Assembly (NCBI GenBank): GCA_040217175.1
Contig: JAVJNT010000001.1
Span: forward strand, 1,302,001 to 1,366,000
DNA length: 64,000 bases
Reading direction: 5' to 3'
From: Phycisphaerales bacterium
GTDB lineage: Bacteria > Planctomycetota > Phycisphaerae > Phycisphaerales > UBA1924
Made by a program: the position numbers and the translations under genes
The notes under the pieces: model-generated
Databases searched by the model: none
Told to the model about the DNA's origin: nothing
Seen by the model: only the letters and a program-made list of their open reading frames with translations
Part shown: one piece after another, positions 18,029 through 25,502 of the stretch
Numbering within the stretch: the first letter of the stretch is position 1
Layout: each line of letters begins with the position of its first letter

Positions 18029-19726
18029 TCAGTCCGAGGGTGCGAGCCGGCGGCGCAGGTCGGCGGCCAGCCGCTCGCCGGTGAGGGTCTCCTCGTCGAC
18101 CAGGTCGTGGGCGCCGCTCTCGCGGATCTCCTGGACGTAGCGGTGGTAGCGCGCCCGGGCGATGACGTGCGCATCGGGCGCCGCCACCCGCACCAGGCGG
18201 ACGATCCGCGCGGCCATCGCCGGATCGGGGATCGTCACCACCACCGTGTCGGCCGTCCTGACGCCCGCGTGGTGCAGCACGTCCTCGTGCGTCGCGTCGC
18301 CCACGTGGCCGACCAGCCCCATCGCCTGGGCAGTCTTGATCGCCTTCACGTTGAGGTCGAGCACGACCACCTCGCGGTCGTGGCCGGCCAGCATCCGCCC
18401 CACCGCCTGGCCCGCCGGACCGAAGCCGACCACGACGATCCGACCCGCCGCCGCGTGCGCGGGCGTGCCCACCGGCGGGGCAGGCGCCGAGACCAGCCGG
18501 GCGCGGCGAAGGCCCGCGATGATCCGCGGGGCCAGCCAGGGGGCCGTCGAGACCAGGTAGGGCGTCAGGAACAGCGAGATGATGGTGGCCGAGACCAGCA
18601 GCCGCAGGGCGTCGTCGTCGATGAGGCTGCCGTGGGCCGACATCGCCAGGATGAACGAGAACTCGCCCACCTGGGCCAGGCACAGGCCGGTCATCAGCGC
18701 GCTCTCGTGGGCCTGGCCCAGCAGGCGCAGGATCGCCCACACGACCAGCGCCTTGCCCACGACGATCGCCGCCAGCACGCCCAGCACCAGCCCCACGTTG
18801 CCCAGCAGCCACGCCGGATCGCCCAGCATGCCGATGGACCCGAAGAACAGCGTGACCAGCAGCGTCTGCAGCGAGGCGATGTCGGCCCGCACCTGCGTGG
18901 CGAAGGGCGAGGCGGCCAGCAGCATGCCCGCGACGAAGGCCCCCAGCGCCGGCGACAGCCCGAACTCGTGCGACGCCCACGCCGCGCCGAGCCCCACCAC
19001 CACGGCGATCAGGATCGGCAGGTCGCGGCTGTGCCGCAGGGCCTCCAGCCGCAGCAGCCACGGCATCGCGTACCGCAGCAGCACGAACAGCAGCGCGACG
19101 AGCACCGCCGCCCCGCCCAGCACGCGGGCCAGGGCCCAGCCGGCCTCGGCCAGCCCGGCCCCGCTCTCGCCCGCGCCATTCCCCGCGCCACCCCCCACAC
19201 CACCCCCCTCGCCCGCCAGCAGCGCCACGAGCAGCACCAGCGGCACGACGGCCGCGTCCTGCACTAGCAGGATGCCCAGCGCGTGCCGCCCGTGGTTCGA
19301 TTCGATCTCGGCCCGGGCCACCAAGAGCCGCAGCACGCAGGCCGTGCTGCTCAGGGCGATGATCGCCCCCAGCGCCCACGCCGTGCGCGCCGGCACGCCC
19401 AGCAGCAGGCACGCCCCGGCCACGAGCGACACGGTCACCCCCACCTGCAGGAACCCGCCGCCGATGGCCACCCGCCCCAGCCCGACCAACCGCCGCCAGG
19501 AGAATTCGAGGCCGATGGTGAAGAGCAACAGCGCGATGCCCAGCTCGGCGAGCAGCTCGACCTGCTCGCCCGAGCCGACGATCCCCAGCACGTTGGGCCC
19601 CACCAGCGTGCCGGCCGCCAGGTAGCCGATGATCGGGCTCTGCTTCAGGCACGCGCACACGATCCCGAGTGCCGTCGCGGTCGACAGCAGGAGCAGGACG
19701 TCGAGCAGCACCGACCAGGATCCCAT
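18029..19726 (-). CDS. Kef-type monovalent cation:proton antiporter with TrkA-N domain
   Basis: 565 residues from ATG 19726. About 12 transmembrane helices fill residues 1-405, with the CPA2 signatures GYLAAGTLVGPNVLG, LFTIGLEFSWRRL, ALGAIIALSSTA, ILLVQDAAVVPLVLL (the ion-binding QD) and LGAFVAGMLLA. Gly-rich residues near 205-220 form a cytoplasmic loop. Residues about 418-545 are an NAD-binding RCK domain (VVVGFGPAGQAVG, then VVLDLN). The protein exchanges K+ or Na+ for protons under nucleotide control. It lies exactly between two versions of a sugar-dehydrogenase 3' end, suggesting an insertion or replacement. TAGACT seven bases before the ATG suggests a leaderless mRNA. Confidence 0.93.
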   Translation of the reverse strand: MGSWSVLLDVLLLLSTATALGIVCACLKQSPIIGYLAAGTLVGPNVLGIVGSGEQVELLAELGIALLLFTIGLEFSWRRLVGLGRVAIGGGFLQVGVTVSLVAGACLLLGVPARTAWALGAIIALSSTACVLRLLVARAEIESNHGRHALGILLVQDAAVVPLVLLVALLAGEGGGVGGGAGNGAGESGAGLAEAGWALARVLGGAAVLVALLFVLLRYAMPWLLRLEALRHSRDLPILIAVVVGLGAAWASHEFGLSPALGAFVAGMLLAASPFATQVRADIASLQTLLVTLFFGSIGMLGDPAWLLGNVGLVLGVLAAIVVGKALVVWAILRLLGQAHESALMTGLCLAQVGEFSFILAMSAHGSLIDDDALRLLVSATIISLFLTPYLVSTAPWLAPRIIAGLRRARLVSAPAPPVGTPAHAAAGRIVVVGFGPAGQAVGRMLAGHDREVVVLDLNVKAIKTAQAMGLVGHVGDATHEDVLHHAGVRTADTVVVTIPDPAMAARIVRLVRVAAPDAHVIARARYHRYVQEIRESGAHDLVDEETLTGERLAADLRRRLAPSD

Positions 19727-19733
19727 GGCGGGC

Positions 19734-19739
19734 AGTCTA
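19734..19739 (-). promoter_or_regulatory. -10-like TAGACT of a probable leaderless gene
   Basis: Minus-strand TAGACT is seven bases before the antiporter ATG at 19726; no Shine-Dalgarno is seen. Confidence 0.4.
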
Positions 19740-19765
19740 TCGGTGCCCCGAGGCTGACCCCAGCA

Positions 19766-19861
19766 GCCCGCGTCCGCGACGTGCGGCAGGGGCCCGACGG
19801 GTTCCTGCACGTACTGACCGACGAGCGCATCGGCAAGCTGATCCGGATCGTGCCGGAGTAA
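19766..19861 (+). pseudogene. Orphan 3' end of a second PQQ sugar dehydrogenase gene
   Basis: These 32 codons align without gaps to the last 32 codons of the dehydrogenase (17910-18005): I count 81 of 96 identical bases and 27 of 31 identical residues. Most differences are third-position or conservative (Y to F, V to I), and both copies end in a stop. No start or upstream dehydrogenase sequence precedes it. The pattern implies divergence while under selection, followed by loss of the rest of the gene. It begins 40 bases from the antiporter start. Confidence 0.75.
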
Positions 19862-19922
19862 GAAGCGCGGAACGCTGACGGGCCAGCAAAGGTCAATTCC
19901 CTGGGCGCTCCTGCCCGGCCGC

Positions 19923-19928
19923 TACACT
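19923..19928 (+). promoter_or_regulatory. -10-like TACACT before the TPR gene
   Basis: TACACT lies eight bases before the GTG at 19937 and there is no Shine-Dalgarno, fitting a leaderless mRNA. Confidence 0.4.
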
Positions 19929-19936
19929 GCACCTCC

Positions 19937-21571
19937 GTGTCCGGAGCCACCACCATACGGAGTCCGCTCGGCCGCTTCGTTGGCGGGGCGTGCGCCATGG
20001 GCGGCAGCGCCGCGGCCGGCCTGACGACCTCGGCCATGGTTGCGGGTGCCGTGACCCCACCCGTTGGCGTTGCAATCCTTGGGACGCTCGCACTCTTTGC
20101 GGGCGGCGCGGCGGTTTACCAGGGTGCCAAAGCGAAGCAGGCCGACAAGACCACCGACGAGATCCTCCAACGCCTGACGAAGCTCACCCATGAGCACCGA
20201 TCGCTGTCGCGGGCGCTGGCTCTGCTGCCCGAGGACATCGGCGGTGGCTCGAAGGAAATCGCCGAACGCATCCGCACGCTGCGCACCGCCTTCGCCGATG
20301 ACGACCCGGCGGTCGTGGCGGATCGCGTGCAAGGCGTGCCCGACCTGGCCGCCTTCCTCGAGGCACAGACGGAAGAGCGCGAGGCGATGGACGACCAGTT
20401 CCGCCAGGGCCTGAGCGTGCTAATCGACGAGGCCATCGCGCAGGGCCGCTTCCGGGCCGAGGCCATCGCGGCGCTAACGGGGCTAGATGCCAAGCTGGAC
20501 GCGGTGCAAGGCGGCATCAGCGAGGTTCGGCGGACGCAACTGACCGACAGCAAGAACATCGCGCGCATCCGCGAACTTCTCGAGCAACCCCACCTCACTG
20601 ATGAGCAACTCAAGGACCAACTCCGTGCCGAGATCGAGGCCGAATACGCCGACAAGCTCGCCCAGGAGCGCGACGCGCGCGAGGTCGCCGAGCGCGCAGC
20701 AGAGGCGGTGATGGACGTGCGGCACGTTGAAGGCATCGAGACCGCCCTGCGCGAGCACGGCGGCCAAGCCATCGTCGACGCGCTGCTCGCCCTGCCCACG
20801 CCGACGGAGGAGACAAGGGTCAGCATCCATCGGAAGGTGGCCGAGTGGGCCTATCTGATCGGCAATATCGAGCAGGCCGAACGATCAATCGGGGTGCTGC
20901 TAGCCATAGATTCCGAAGACCTTGACGCCATCAACCGCCTGGGTCTCGTTCAGTTGCATCTCGGCCGGTTCGACGACGCGGAGGCGGGATTCCAGAAGGT
21001 GTTGGATCTTGCGAGCGACGACATTGGTTGGCAAGCAGTCGCGGCCGGAAACATCGGTATGGTGCGTCTCGAACGATGGGATTTCACAAGATTGGATTTC
21101 ATTGGTGCCTTGGACGGGCTCCTAATGGCCTTGCAACTTAATGAGCGCATTGGTTCGGTGAGCGGTACCGCCAAGGCATACGGCAACTTGGCGTTGGTCC
21201 ATCAAAGACTTGACGATTTGCCAAAGGCTCAGGTTATGTTGCGCAAGGCCTTGGCCCTGTTTAAGAAGAAAAGTCTTGAGCAGGAAGTGGCCAGGACGTA
21301 TGCAAACCTCGGTGCCGTGTTGAAGGCTCGCGGTAAGCCTCGGGCCGCAAGGGTAGTCCTTTGCAAAGCCGCGAATACCGCCCAAGCGATTAGCAACACG
21401 GCGGTCCTGGCCGGCGCCTACGCCAATCTGGGGGCGTTGTTCGAGGAGGCGGGAGACTTCGCCGAGGCCCGGCGCCTGTGGACCCTCGCCCGAGACCTGT
21501 ACGCCCAGATTGGGGCCGGGCCGAATATGGAGCGGGTCAAGGGCTGGCTGGACGGGCTGCCGCTGGACTGA
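19937..21571 (+). CDS. Membrane-associated coiled-coil and TPR protein
   Basis: 544 residues from GTG 19937. Residues 15-62 hold two hydrophobic segments rich in Gly/Ala (GGSAAAGLTTSAMVAGAV, VAILGTLALFAGGAAVY), likely a membrane hairpin. Residues about 70-265 are charged and helical with heptad character. From about 290 to 535 there are tandem TPR-type helix pairs, for example LDAINRLGLVQLHLGRFDDAEAGF, AYGNLALVHQRLDDLPKAQ, TYANLGAVLKARGKPRAAR and AYANLGALFEEAGDFAEAR. TPR arrays bind peptides or partner proteins. The second half uses visibly more A/T-ending codons than neighbouring genes. It faces the KAP NTPase across the 21-bp array. I do not recognise a family; a sensor or scaffold role is inferred. 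Confidence 0.82.
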   Translation: MSGATTIRSPLGRFVGGACAMGGSAAAGLTTSAMVAGAVTPPVGVAILGTLALFAGGAAVYQGAKAKQADKTTDEILQRLTKLTHEHRSLSRALALLPEDIGGGSKEIAERIRTLRTAFADDDPAVVADRVQGVPDLAAFLEAQTEEREAMDDQFRQGLSVLIDEAIAQGRFRAEAIAALTGLDAKLDAVQGGISEVRRTQLTDSKNIARIRELLEQPHLTDEQLKDQLRAEIEAEYADKLAQERDAREVAERAAEAVMDVRHVEGIETALREHGGQAIVDALLALPTPTEETRVSIHRKVAEWAYLIGNIEQAERSIGVLLAIDSEDLDAINRLGLVQLHLGRFDDAEAGFQKVLDLASDDIGWQAVAAGNIGMVRLERWDFTRLDFIGALDGLLMALQLNERIGSVSGTAKAYGNLALVHQRLDDLPKAQVMLRKALALFKKKSLEQEVARTYANLGAVLKARGKPRAARVVLCKAANTAQAISNTAVLAGAYANLGALFEEAGDFAEARRLWTLARDLYAQIGAGPNMERVKGWLDGLPLD

Positions 21572-21623
21572 GCCCGCCATCGCGGGGCGTGCGCCAGGGC
21601 CGCCCCACCCGCCCGGCGTCCGA

Positions 21624-21854
21624 CCCAACACGTGCGGCGCGCGGCGGATCGCCTGTTGGGTGTCGCCCCGCACGTGCGTGGCGGAAGGGACCACGTGCGG
21701 GGCGGGGCCCAACAGGTGCTGGGCGGCACGCCGCACGTGCGGGGCCGCATCCAACACGTGCGGCGCGGCACGGAACACGTGTTGGGCGGCACCCAACGCG
21801 TGCGGCGCGGCATCCAACACGTGCTGGGCGACGCGCCGCACGGCGTTATCCGGG
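21624..21854. repeat. Eleven-unit, exactly 21-bp tandem array centred on CACGTG
   Basis: The 6-bp core occurs every 21 bases at 21629, 21650, 21671, 21692, 21713, 21734, 21755, 21776, 21797, 21818 and 21839. Seven cores are exactly CACGTG, and four are degenerate (21650, 21713, 21797, 21839). Units read roughly yCCAA-CACGTG-CKGGGCGGCA, and a CGGCGCGGCA half alternates with a TGGGCGGCA half, giving a 42-bp higher-order period. 21 bp is two helical turns, so every core faces the same side of the DNA. Several units extend the palindrome, for example AACACGTGTT at 21774-21783. It lies between the 3' ends of the TPR gene and the KAP NTPase gene. Because 21 is a multiple of three, both strands also read as heptapeptide repeats. 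Confidence 0.92.
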
Positions 21855-22120
21855 CGTTGCGGGGCCCGCGCAGCCACTCACCCGGCCCGCACCGCATCCA
21901 CCGCCACCGGTCCCGGCAATCCCGGAAACCGCCCCCGCGGGCCCGCCAAGCGGGTTTCCGCGGGCGATCGGGGGCGTGGAGTTGGTCGCAGCGCCCCGGT
22001 GGATGGCCCGGCGGAGCGCGGAGGCGTTTGGTTTCTGGCTGAGCTGTGCGGCGCGGGAGATCGCAGGGGGTTATGCGAACCACCGCCCGCCTCGCAACTG
22101 TTACGCTTGCTCGAACCCAA
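21855..22120. other. Intergenic remainder without a recognised element
   Basis: Between the repeat array and the stop codon of the KAP NTPase gene. Open frames here are low-complexity shadows rich in Pro and Arg. I see no RNA gene, promoter or hairpin that stands out. Confidence 0.5.
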
Positions 22121-24397
22121 TCACCTGCGTATCTGGCAATCCGGCATGGCTGCTCGGAGCGACTCGAAACTCTCATCCGAGACATTTGTGCCGGTCAGAT
22201 CCAGTCGCTTCAGTTTTGGAAGCCCTGCAAGCCCTTCCACCTTGGTGACCCCTGTATGGCTGAGATCGAGGCGGACAAGGTTCTTGAGTACGAGAATCGG
22301 CGTGATGTCCCGAACGCCAGCTTCGGACACGTCAAGATCGACGAGTTGGGGCAATGCAGCGAGATAGGTCAGGTCGCCGACGTACGCGCTACCGAGAACA
22401 AGTTGTTCCAGACTTTCCAAATTCGACAGCGGTGAGAGGTCGGCGATTGAGGTGCCCCCGAGGAATAGTCGACGCAGGTTAGAGAGCGTCCGTACCCCCT
22501 CGATTTCCCCCAACGTTGAACTGTCCAGGTCGAGTCGCCTCAGTCGTGGGAATGCCAGGAGGGGCTCAGACGTCGACAACTCGGCACCGGTCAGCGACAG
22601 CTTCTCGCAAGCTTCGAAATCTCGCTCGGTCAGTTTATCAACGGGCTTGTCAAGTGCCAGCGACGCGGCCTCGCGGTAGATCCGAAGGTCGTGCGTGCTG
22701 GCCTCGAGAATCTGGAATTGCCAGTCCATTAACTCGGACAGTTCCACCATACGGGGTATCGGCGACTTGGCAAGTAGACCGGGCTCGTCGTCGGCGTCAC
22801 GGGCAACACTGTCGATTAGTTTGTCTCTGAACGCACCGTTGCGATAGTGGGCGTGCGCTTCGATCGTGAAGACGCTCCGGAGATGAGGATCATCAAGCAT
22901 GCAGAGAAATGGTTTGAACACCTTGGGCGTGCGGATGGTGTCCTCGGGATAGGGCTCGCGATCCAGGAGGACAACGCGCCAGTGGCTGAAGAATGCGTCG
23001 AGCGTGCGCGTGCCCAAGGCGTCGAGGCAGCGCTCAAAGTCCTCCTTGGCGTGTTGGCTGATAGATCCGCCTTCCTTCGACGAGGAAGTGGGAAGGTCCG
23101 CGCGACCGCTAGCGAGCAACTCCAACCTGCGCCTTACCATGAAACGACGAGCCCCTCGAAGTGCGCAAAGCGTGCGGTCAACTGGCTCGTCATTTTCGAG
23201 GCCGAGCCGGTCTTCGTGCCAGAGTTCACCAACGGCCGCCATCATGATCCCGTTGAACAAACGCTTGATTTCGCGCGGGTTGCGATCCGCGTGCTGCAGG
23301 ATGAATTGCCGAATGCTTCGCTGGGCGGGCTCCCAATGCGCGAGACTCTCCCAAACATGATGTTCGCTGGCAACGCTCTCGAAGAAAGCCTCTGCGATTT
23401 CCTCCTCGGCGTCGAGCGTCACCTCGACCTGGAACATCTTGGCCAGGTAGCGATGGGCGTCGACCTCGCGAACGCCGTGCTTGTCGTACAGGCTCTTGAC
23501 CTGCGCGGTGATCACCGGCTGGTCCACGCCCACGACGAAGATGGTCCGCGGAATGCGCAGGTAGAGCTTGAGGGCCTCGAGCACCTGCACCGCAACGTGG
23601 GGCCGGCAGCGGTCCAGGTCGTCGATGAAGACCACGAGGCGTTTGTGCTGGGGGATCGTGTGCTTGACCCAGTCCGAGAGGGCCTGCTCGAGGTTGTTGA
23701 CGAAGGCCAGCTCCGGGTGGTTGGCCTCCTTGTACGCCTCGACCGCGCCGCGGACGGCCTTGTCGGGCTGGAGCTCGACCCCGGTGCCGTCCACGCCGGC
23801 CTTGACCTTCACGCTCTCCAAGCCGGCCAGGAAGGTCTTGCCCAGCATGCCGCCGAACAGACGCACGGCGTTGGTGACCGTGGCCACGTCGCTGTGCTGG
23901 ACCTTGATCGTCTCTCGGATGATCTCGGCGATGATGCCCCGCAGCACGTCGTCGCGGTCCTGGTACTTCCAGGGGTCGAACCAGACCGTGCGGACCTGGA
24001 CGAAGTCGTCTTCGTCCATCCGGCCTGCATCGACAAGTTTCTGGCCCCCGCTCTTTTCGCCGCTCTTCCCTGTGGACCAGCATTCCAGCATCCGGTCGAG
24101 CCACTTCATCGCCGTCGACTTGCCCGAACCCCACGGCCCGTAGATCGCCGCCGTCAGCGGCATCTGCGTGTCCTTATGGCGGATCAGGTCAAACAGGGGG
24201 CCGACCTGACGCACCAGACGCTGGCCGACAATGGGCACTTCGCCATCGGCACGTCCGCCGTCGACGTACTCAATGCCCGCCGGCGGCTCATCGCCAACCG
24301 CCGAGCCCACCGGCGGCGAACGCAGCAGCCGCGCCGCCTCCTCCTGGGGATTCCGCGCGGGACGAACGGAGCGGGGCTTAGGAGTCGCATTGCTCAC
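22121..24397 (-). CDS. KAP-family P-loop NTPase with C-terminal leucine-rich repeats
   Basis: 758 residues from GTG 24397, favoured because TACGCT sits seven bases upstream; ATG 24427 is the alternative. Walker A is GPWGSGKS (87-94), followed by VWFDPWKYQ, a KAP signature. Walker B is VVFIDDLDRC, with DDLD at about 259-262. VVGVDQPVI, a possible sensor motif, and RYLAKMFQVEV follow. The usual KAP transmembrane insert is not evident. From about 600 to the end there are six or so LRR units of 22-23 residues (LRRLDLDSSTLGEIEGV, LRRLFLGGTSIADLSPL, LVRLDLSHTGVTKVEGL, LKRLDLTGTNVSD). KAP NTPases include phage-exclusion proteins, and NTPase plus repeat sensor resembles STAND/NLR immune proteins. The LRR half is visibly less GC-rich than neighbouring genes. 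Confidence 0.9.
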   Translation of the reverse strand: MSNATPKPRSVRPARNPQEEAARLLRSPPVGSAVGDEPPAGIEYVDGGRADGEVPIVGQRLVRQVGPLFDLIRHKDTQMPLTAAIYGPWGSGKSTAMKWLDRMLECWSTGKSGEKSGGQKLVDAGRMDEDDFVQVRTVWFDPWKYQDRDDVLRGIIAEIIRETIKVQHSDVATVTNAVRLFGGMLGKTFLAGLESVKVKAGVDGTGVELQPDKAVRGAVEAYKEANHPELAFVNNLEQALSDWVKHTIPQHKRLVVFIDDLDRCRPHVAVQVLEALKLYLRIPRTIFVVGVDQPVITAQVKSLYDKHGVREVDAHRYLAKMFQVEVTLDAEEEIAEAFFESVASEHHVWESLAHWEPAQRSIRQFILQHADRNPREIKRLFNGIMMAAVGELWHEDRLGLENDEPVDRTLCALRGARRFMVRRRLELLASGRADLPTSSSKEGGSISQHAKEDFERCLDALGTRTLDAFFSHWRVVLLDREPYPEDTIRTPKVFKPFLCMLDDPHLRSVFTIEAHAHYRNGAFRDKLIDSVARDADDEPGLLAKSPIPRMVELSELMDWQFQILEASTHDLRIYREAASLALDKPVDKLTERDFEACEKLSLTGAELSTSEPLLAFPRLRRLDLDSSTLGEIEGVRTLSNLRRLFLGGTSIADLSPLSNLESLEQLVLGSAYVGDLTYLAALPQLVDLDVSEAGVRDITPILVLKNLVRLDLSHTGVTKVEGLAGLPKLKRLDLTGTNVSDESFESLRAAMPDCQIRR

Positions 24398-24404
24398 GAT
24401 TGCC

Positions 24405-24410
24405 AGCGTA
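24405..24410 (-). promoter_or_regulatory. -10-like TACGCT before the KAP NTPase gene
   Basis: Minus-strand TACGCT is seven bases upstream of GTG 24397, the spacing found at several other genes here. It supports this start codon over the upstream ATG. Confidence 0.4.
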
Positions 24411-24489
24411 GGAGGCCCCCAGGTCATTCGCGTACGCCCGATCAGGGGGGATGACCGGCCTACGACGCTGCAATCTAAGCTGCTTCCAT

Positions 24490-24501
24490 ACAAGTACTTG
24501 T
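24490..24501. promoter_or_regulatory. Perfect 12-bp palindrome, possible operator
   Basis: ACAAGTACTTGT is a perfect palindrome in the A/T-richer region between the divergent KAP NTPase gene and the gene at 24687. A dimeric repressor could bind here; no regulator gene is nearby. Confidence 0.35.
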
Positions 24502-24686
24502 CGCCTGCTCGCACAAATGCAGAAAGAAATCTTTTACAAAGAACAGAACTCGCAGTAAAGCCGCTCCGCGATCACCCCGATCTTCATTTCCGGACGGGCG
24601 GCACGGTGCCAACCGCCATGCACAACGGCTCGCGATGCTTCCGACGATGTGGGGGCGGGCGGGTCACCGAGATTGGAGGCATCGTT

Positions 24687-25355
24687 ATGACTGCTACTCG
24701 CACGATCCCCGACGACAAGCCGGGGCAATTGGACTTCTTCGAGACCCGCATCACCGCGTGGACCGAGAGCGCGGCGGAGATCGGGTTGCTGGCCAGCCAG
24801 TCCGCGCAGCTGAGCTCTCTTATTACATCGGCACGCGCCAGTTATGATGCCGCCCAGGCGGCCAAGCAGGCCTTGAAGGGCCTCATCGAGGTGCAGGACG
24901 CCGACCTGGCGGCCATGACGCAGTACGGCTCGCAGCTCGTCCAGACCATCCGCGCGTTTGCCGTGCAGACCGGCGATGCGCAGGTGTACGCGACGGCCGA
25001 GATCGAGCCGCGCAAGGACCCGACGCCGATCCCGCCGTTCCCTGCGAGTAATCTCTCGTACGAGCTCACCACCAGCGGTGCGCTGAAGCTGCGCTGGGAC
25101 GGGCGCTTGTCGACCGGGACCTCGTACATCCTCGAGCGCGCGTTCTTCAACGAGCAGAGCCAGCCGCTGCCCTTCGAGGCCATCGCCTTCGTCGACGGGC
25201 TGAGCTATACCGACGCGTCGATCCCGAGTGGCACCGGCAACGTGCTGTACCAGGTCAAGGCCCTGAAGGGCGACACGACCACGCAACCCACCGCGCCGAT
25301 CTTCGTGCGCTTCGGCACGGGCAACCATGCGCAGGGCCAGCAGCAGGCGGCGTAA
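24687..25355 (+). CDS. Small helical protein with a fibronectin type III-like domain
   Basis: 222 residues from ATG 24687, with GGAGG seven bases upstream. Residues 1-100 are predicted helical (ESAAEIGLLASQSAQLSSLI...AAQAAKQALKGLIEVQDADLAAM) and lack a signal peptide. After a Pro-rich linker (KDPTPIPPFPASNLSYEL) residues about 115-210 resemble an FN3 fold: LKLRWDG, SYILERAFF, FVDGLSYTDASIP and VLYQVKALKGD. The last residues are Gln-rich. The helical part plus FN3 could assemble into a fibre or bind a partner. It is divergent from the KAP NTPase gene and may share its regulation. Not assigned to a named family. Confidence 0.75.
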   Translation: MTATRTIPDDKPGQLDFFETRITAWTESAAEIGLLASQSAQLSSLITSARASYDAAQAAKQALKGLIEVQDADLAAMTQYGSQLVQTIRAFAVQTGDAQVYATAEIEPRKDPTPIPPFPASNLSYELTTSGALKLRWDGRLSTGTSYILERAFFNEQSQPLPFEAIAFVDGLSYTDASIPSGTGNVLYQVKALKGDTTTQPTAPIFVRFGTGNHAQGQQQAA

Positions 25356-25393
25356 GAAGCGCGTCCGCCATTCCAGACCCCCACGAGTCGATG

Positions 25394-25422
25394 ACGCCCG
25401 GGCGCCGTATTGGCCCGGGCGT
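25394..25422. terminator. Strong hairpin between convergent genes
   Basis: ACGCCCGGGC (25394-25403) and GCCCGGGCGT (25413-25422) form a perfect 10-bp stem with a 9-base loop. It lies between the stops of the FN3-like gene and the methyltransferase, so it could act for both. No long T-run follows on either side. Confidence 0.6.
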
Positions 25423-25502
25423 TGTCATTGATGAGAGGACCACGCGACGGCCAAGCCGGCGAGGCGCCAAGACAAATGTCCGGGGCATCGGCCTTGGGAG
25501 TC

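Noticed and set aside
18107-19267. 386-codon plus-strand frame inside the antiporter gene
   Set aside because: Low-complexity Gln/His/Arg composition typical of an antisense shadow; the antiporter frame is certain.
19727-19765. Insertion-sequence ends around the antiporter
   Set aside because: No inverted repeats or target-site duplication could be found at the edges, so the replacement mechanism remains open.
21624-21854. CRISPR array
   Set aside because: Repeats are contiguous, only 21 bp, with no unique spacers and no cas genes in the window.
21122-21877. 251-residue minus-strand open frame with APHV-type heptad repeats
   Set aside because: It overlaps the 3' end of the TPR gene in antisense for most of its length, and the repeats are explained by the 21-bp DNA period. 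Kept only as a finding.
22847-24454. 535-codon plus-strand frame opposite the KAP NTPase
   Set aside because: High GC keeps antisense frames open; the KAP frame has clear motifs and this one has none.
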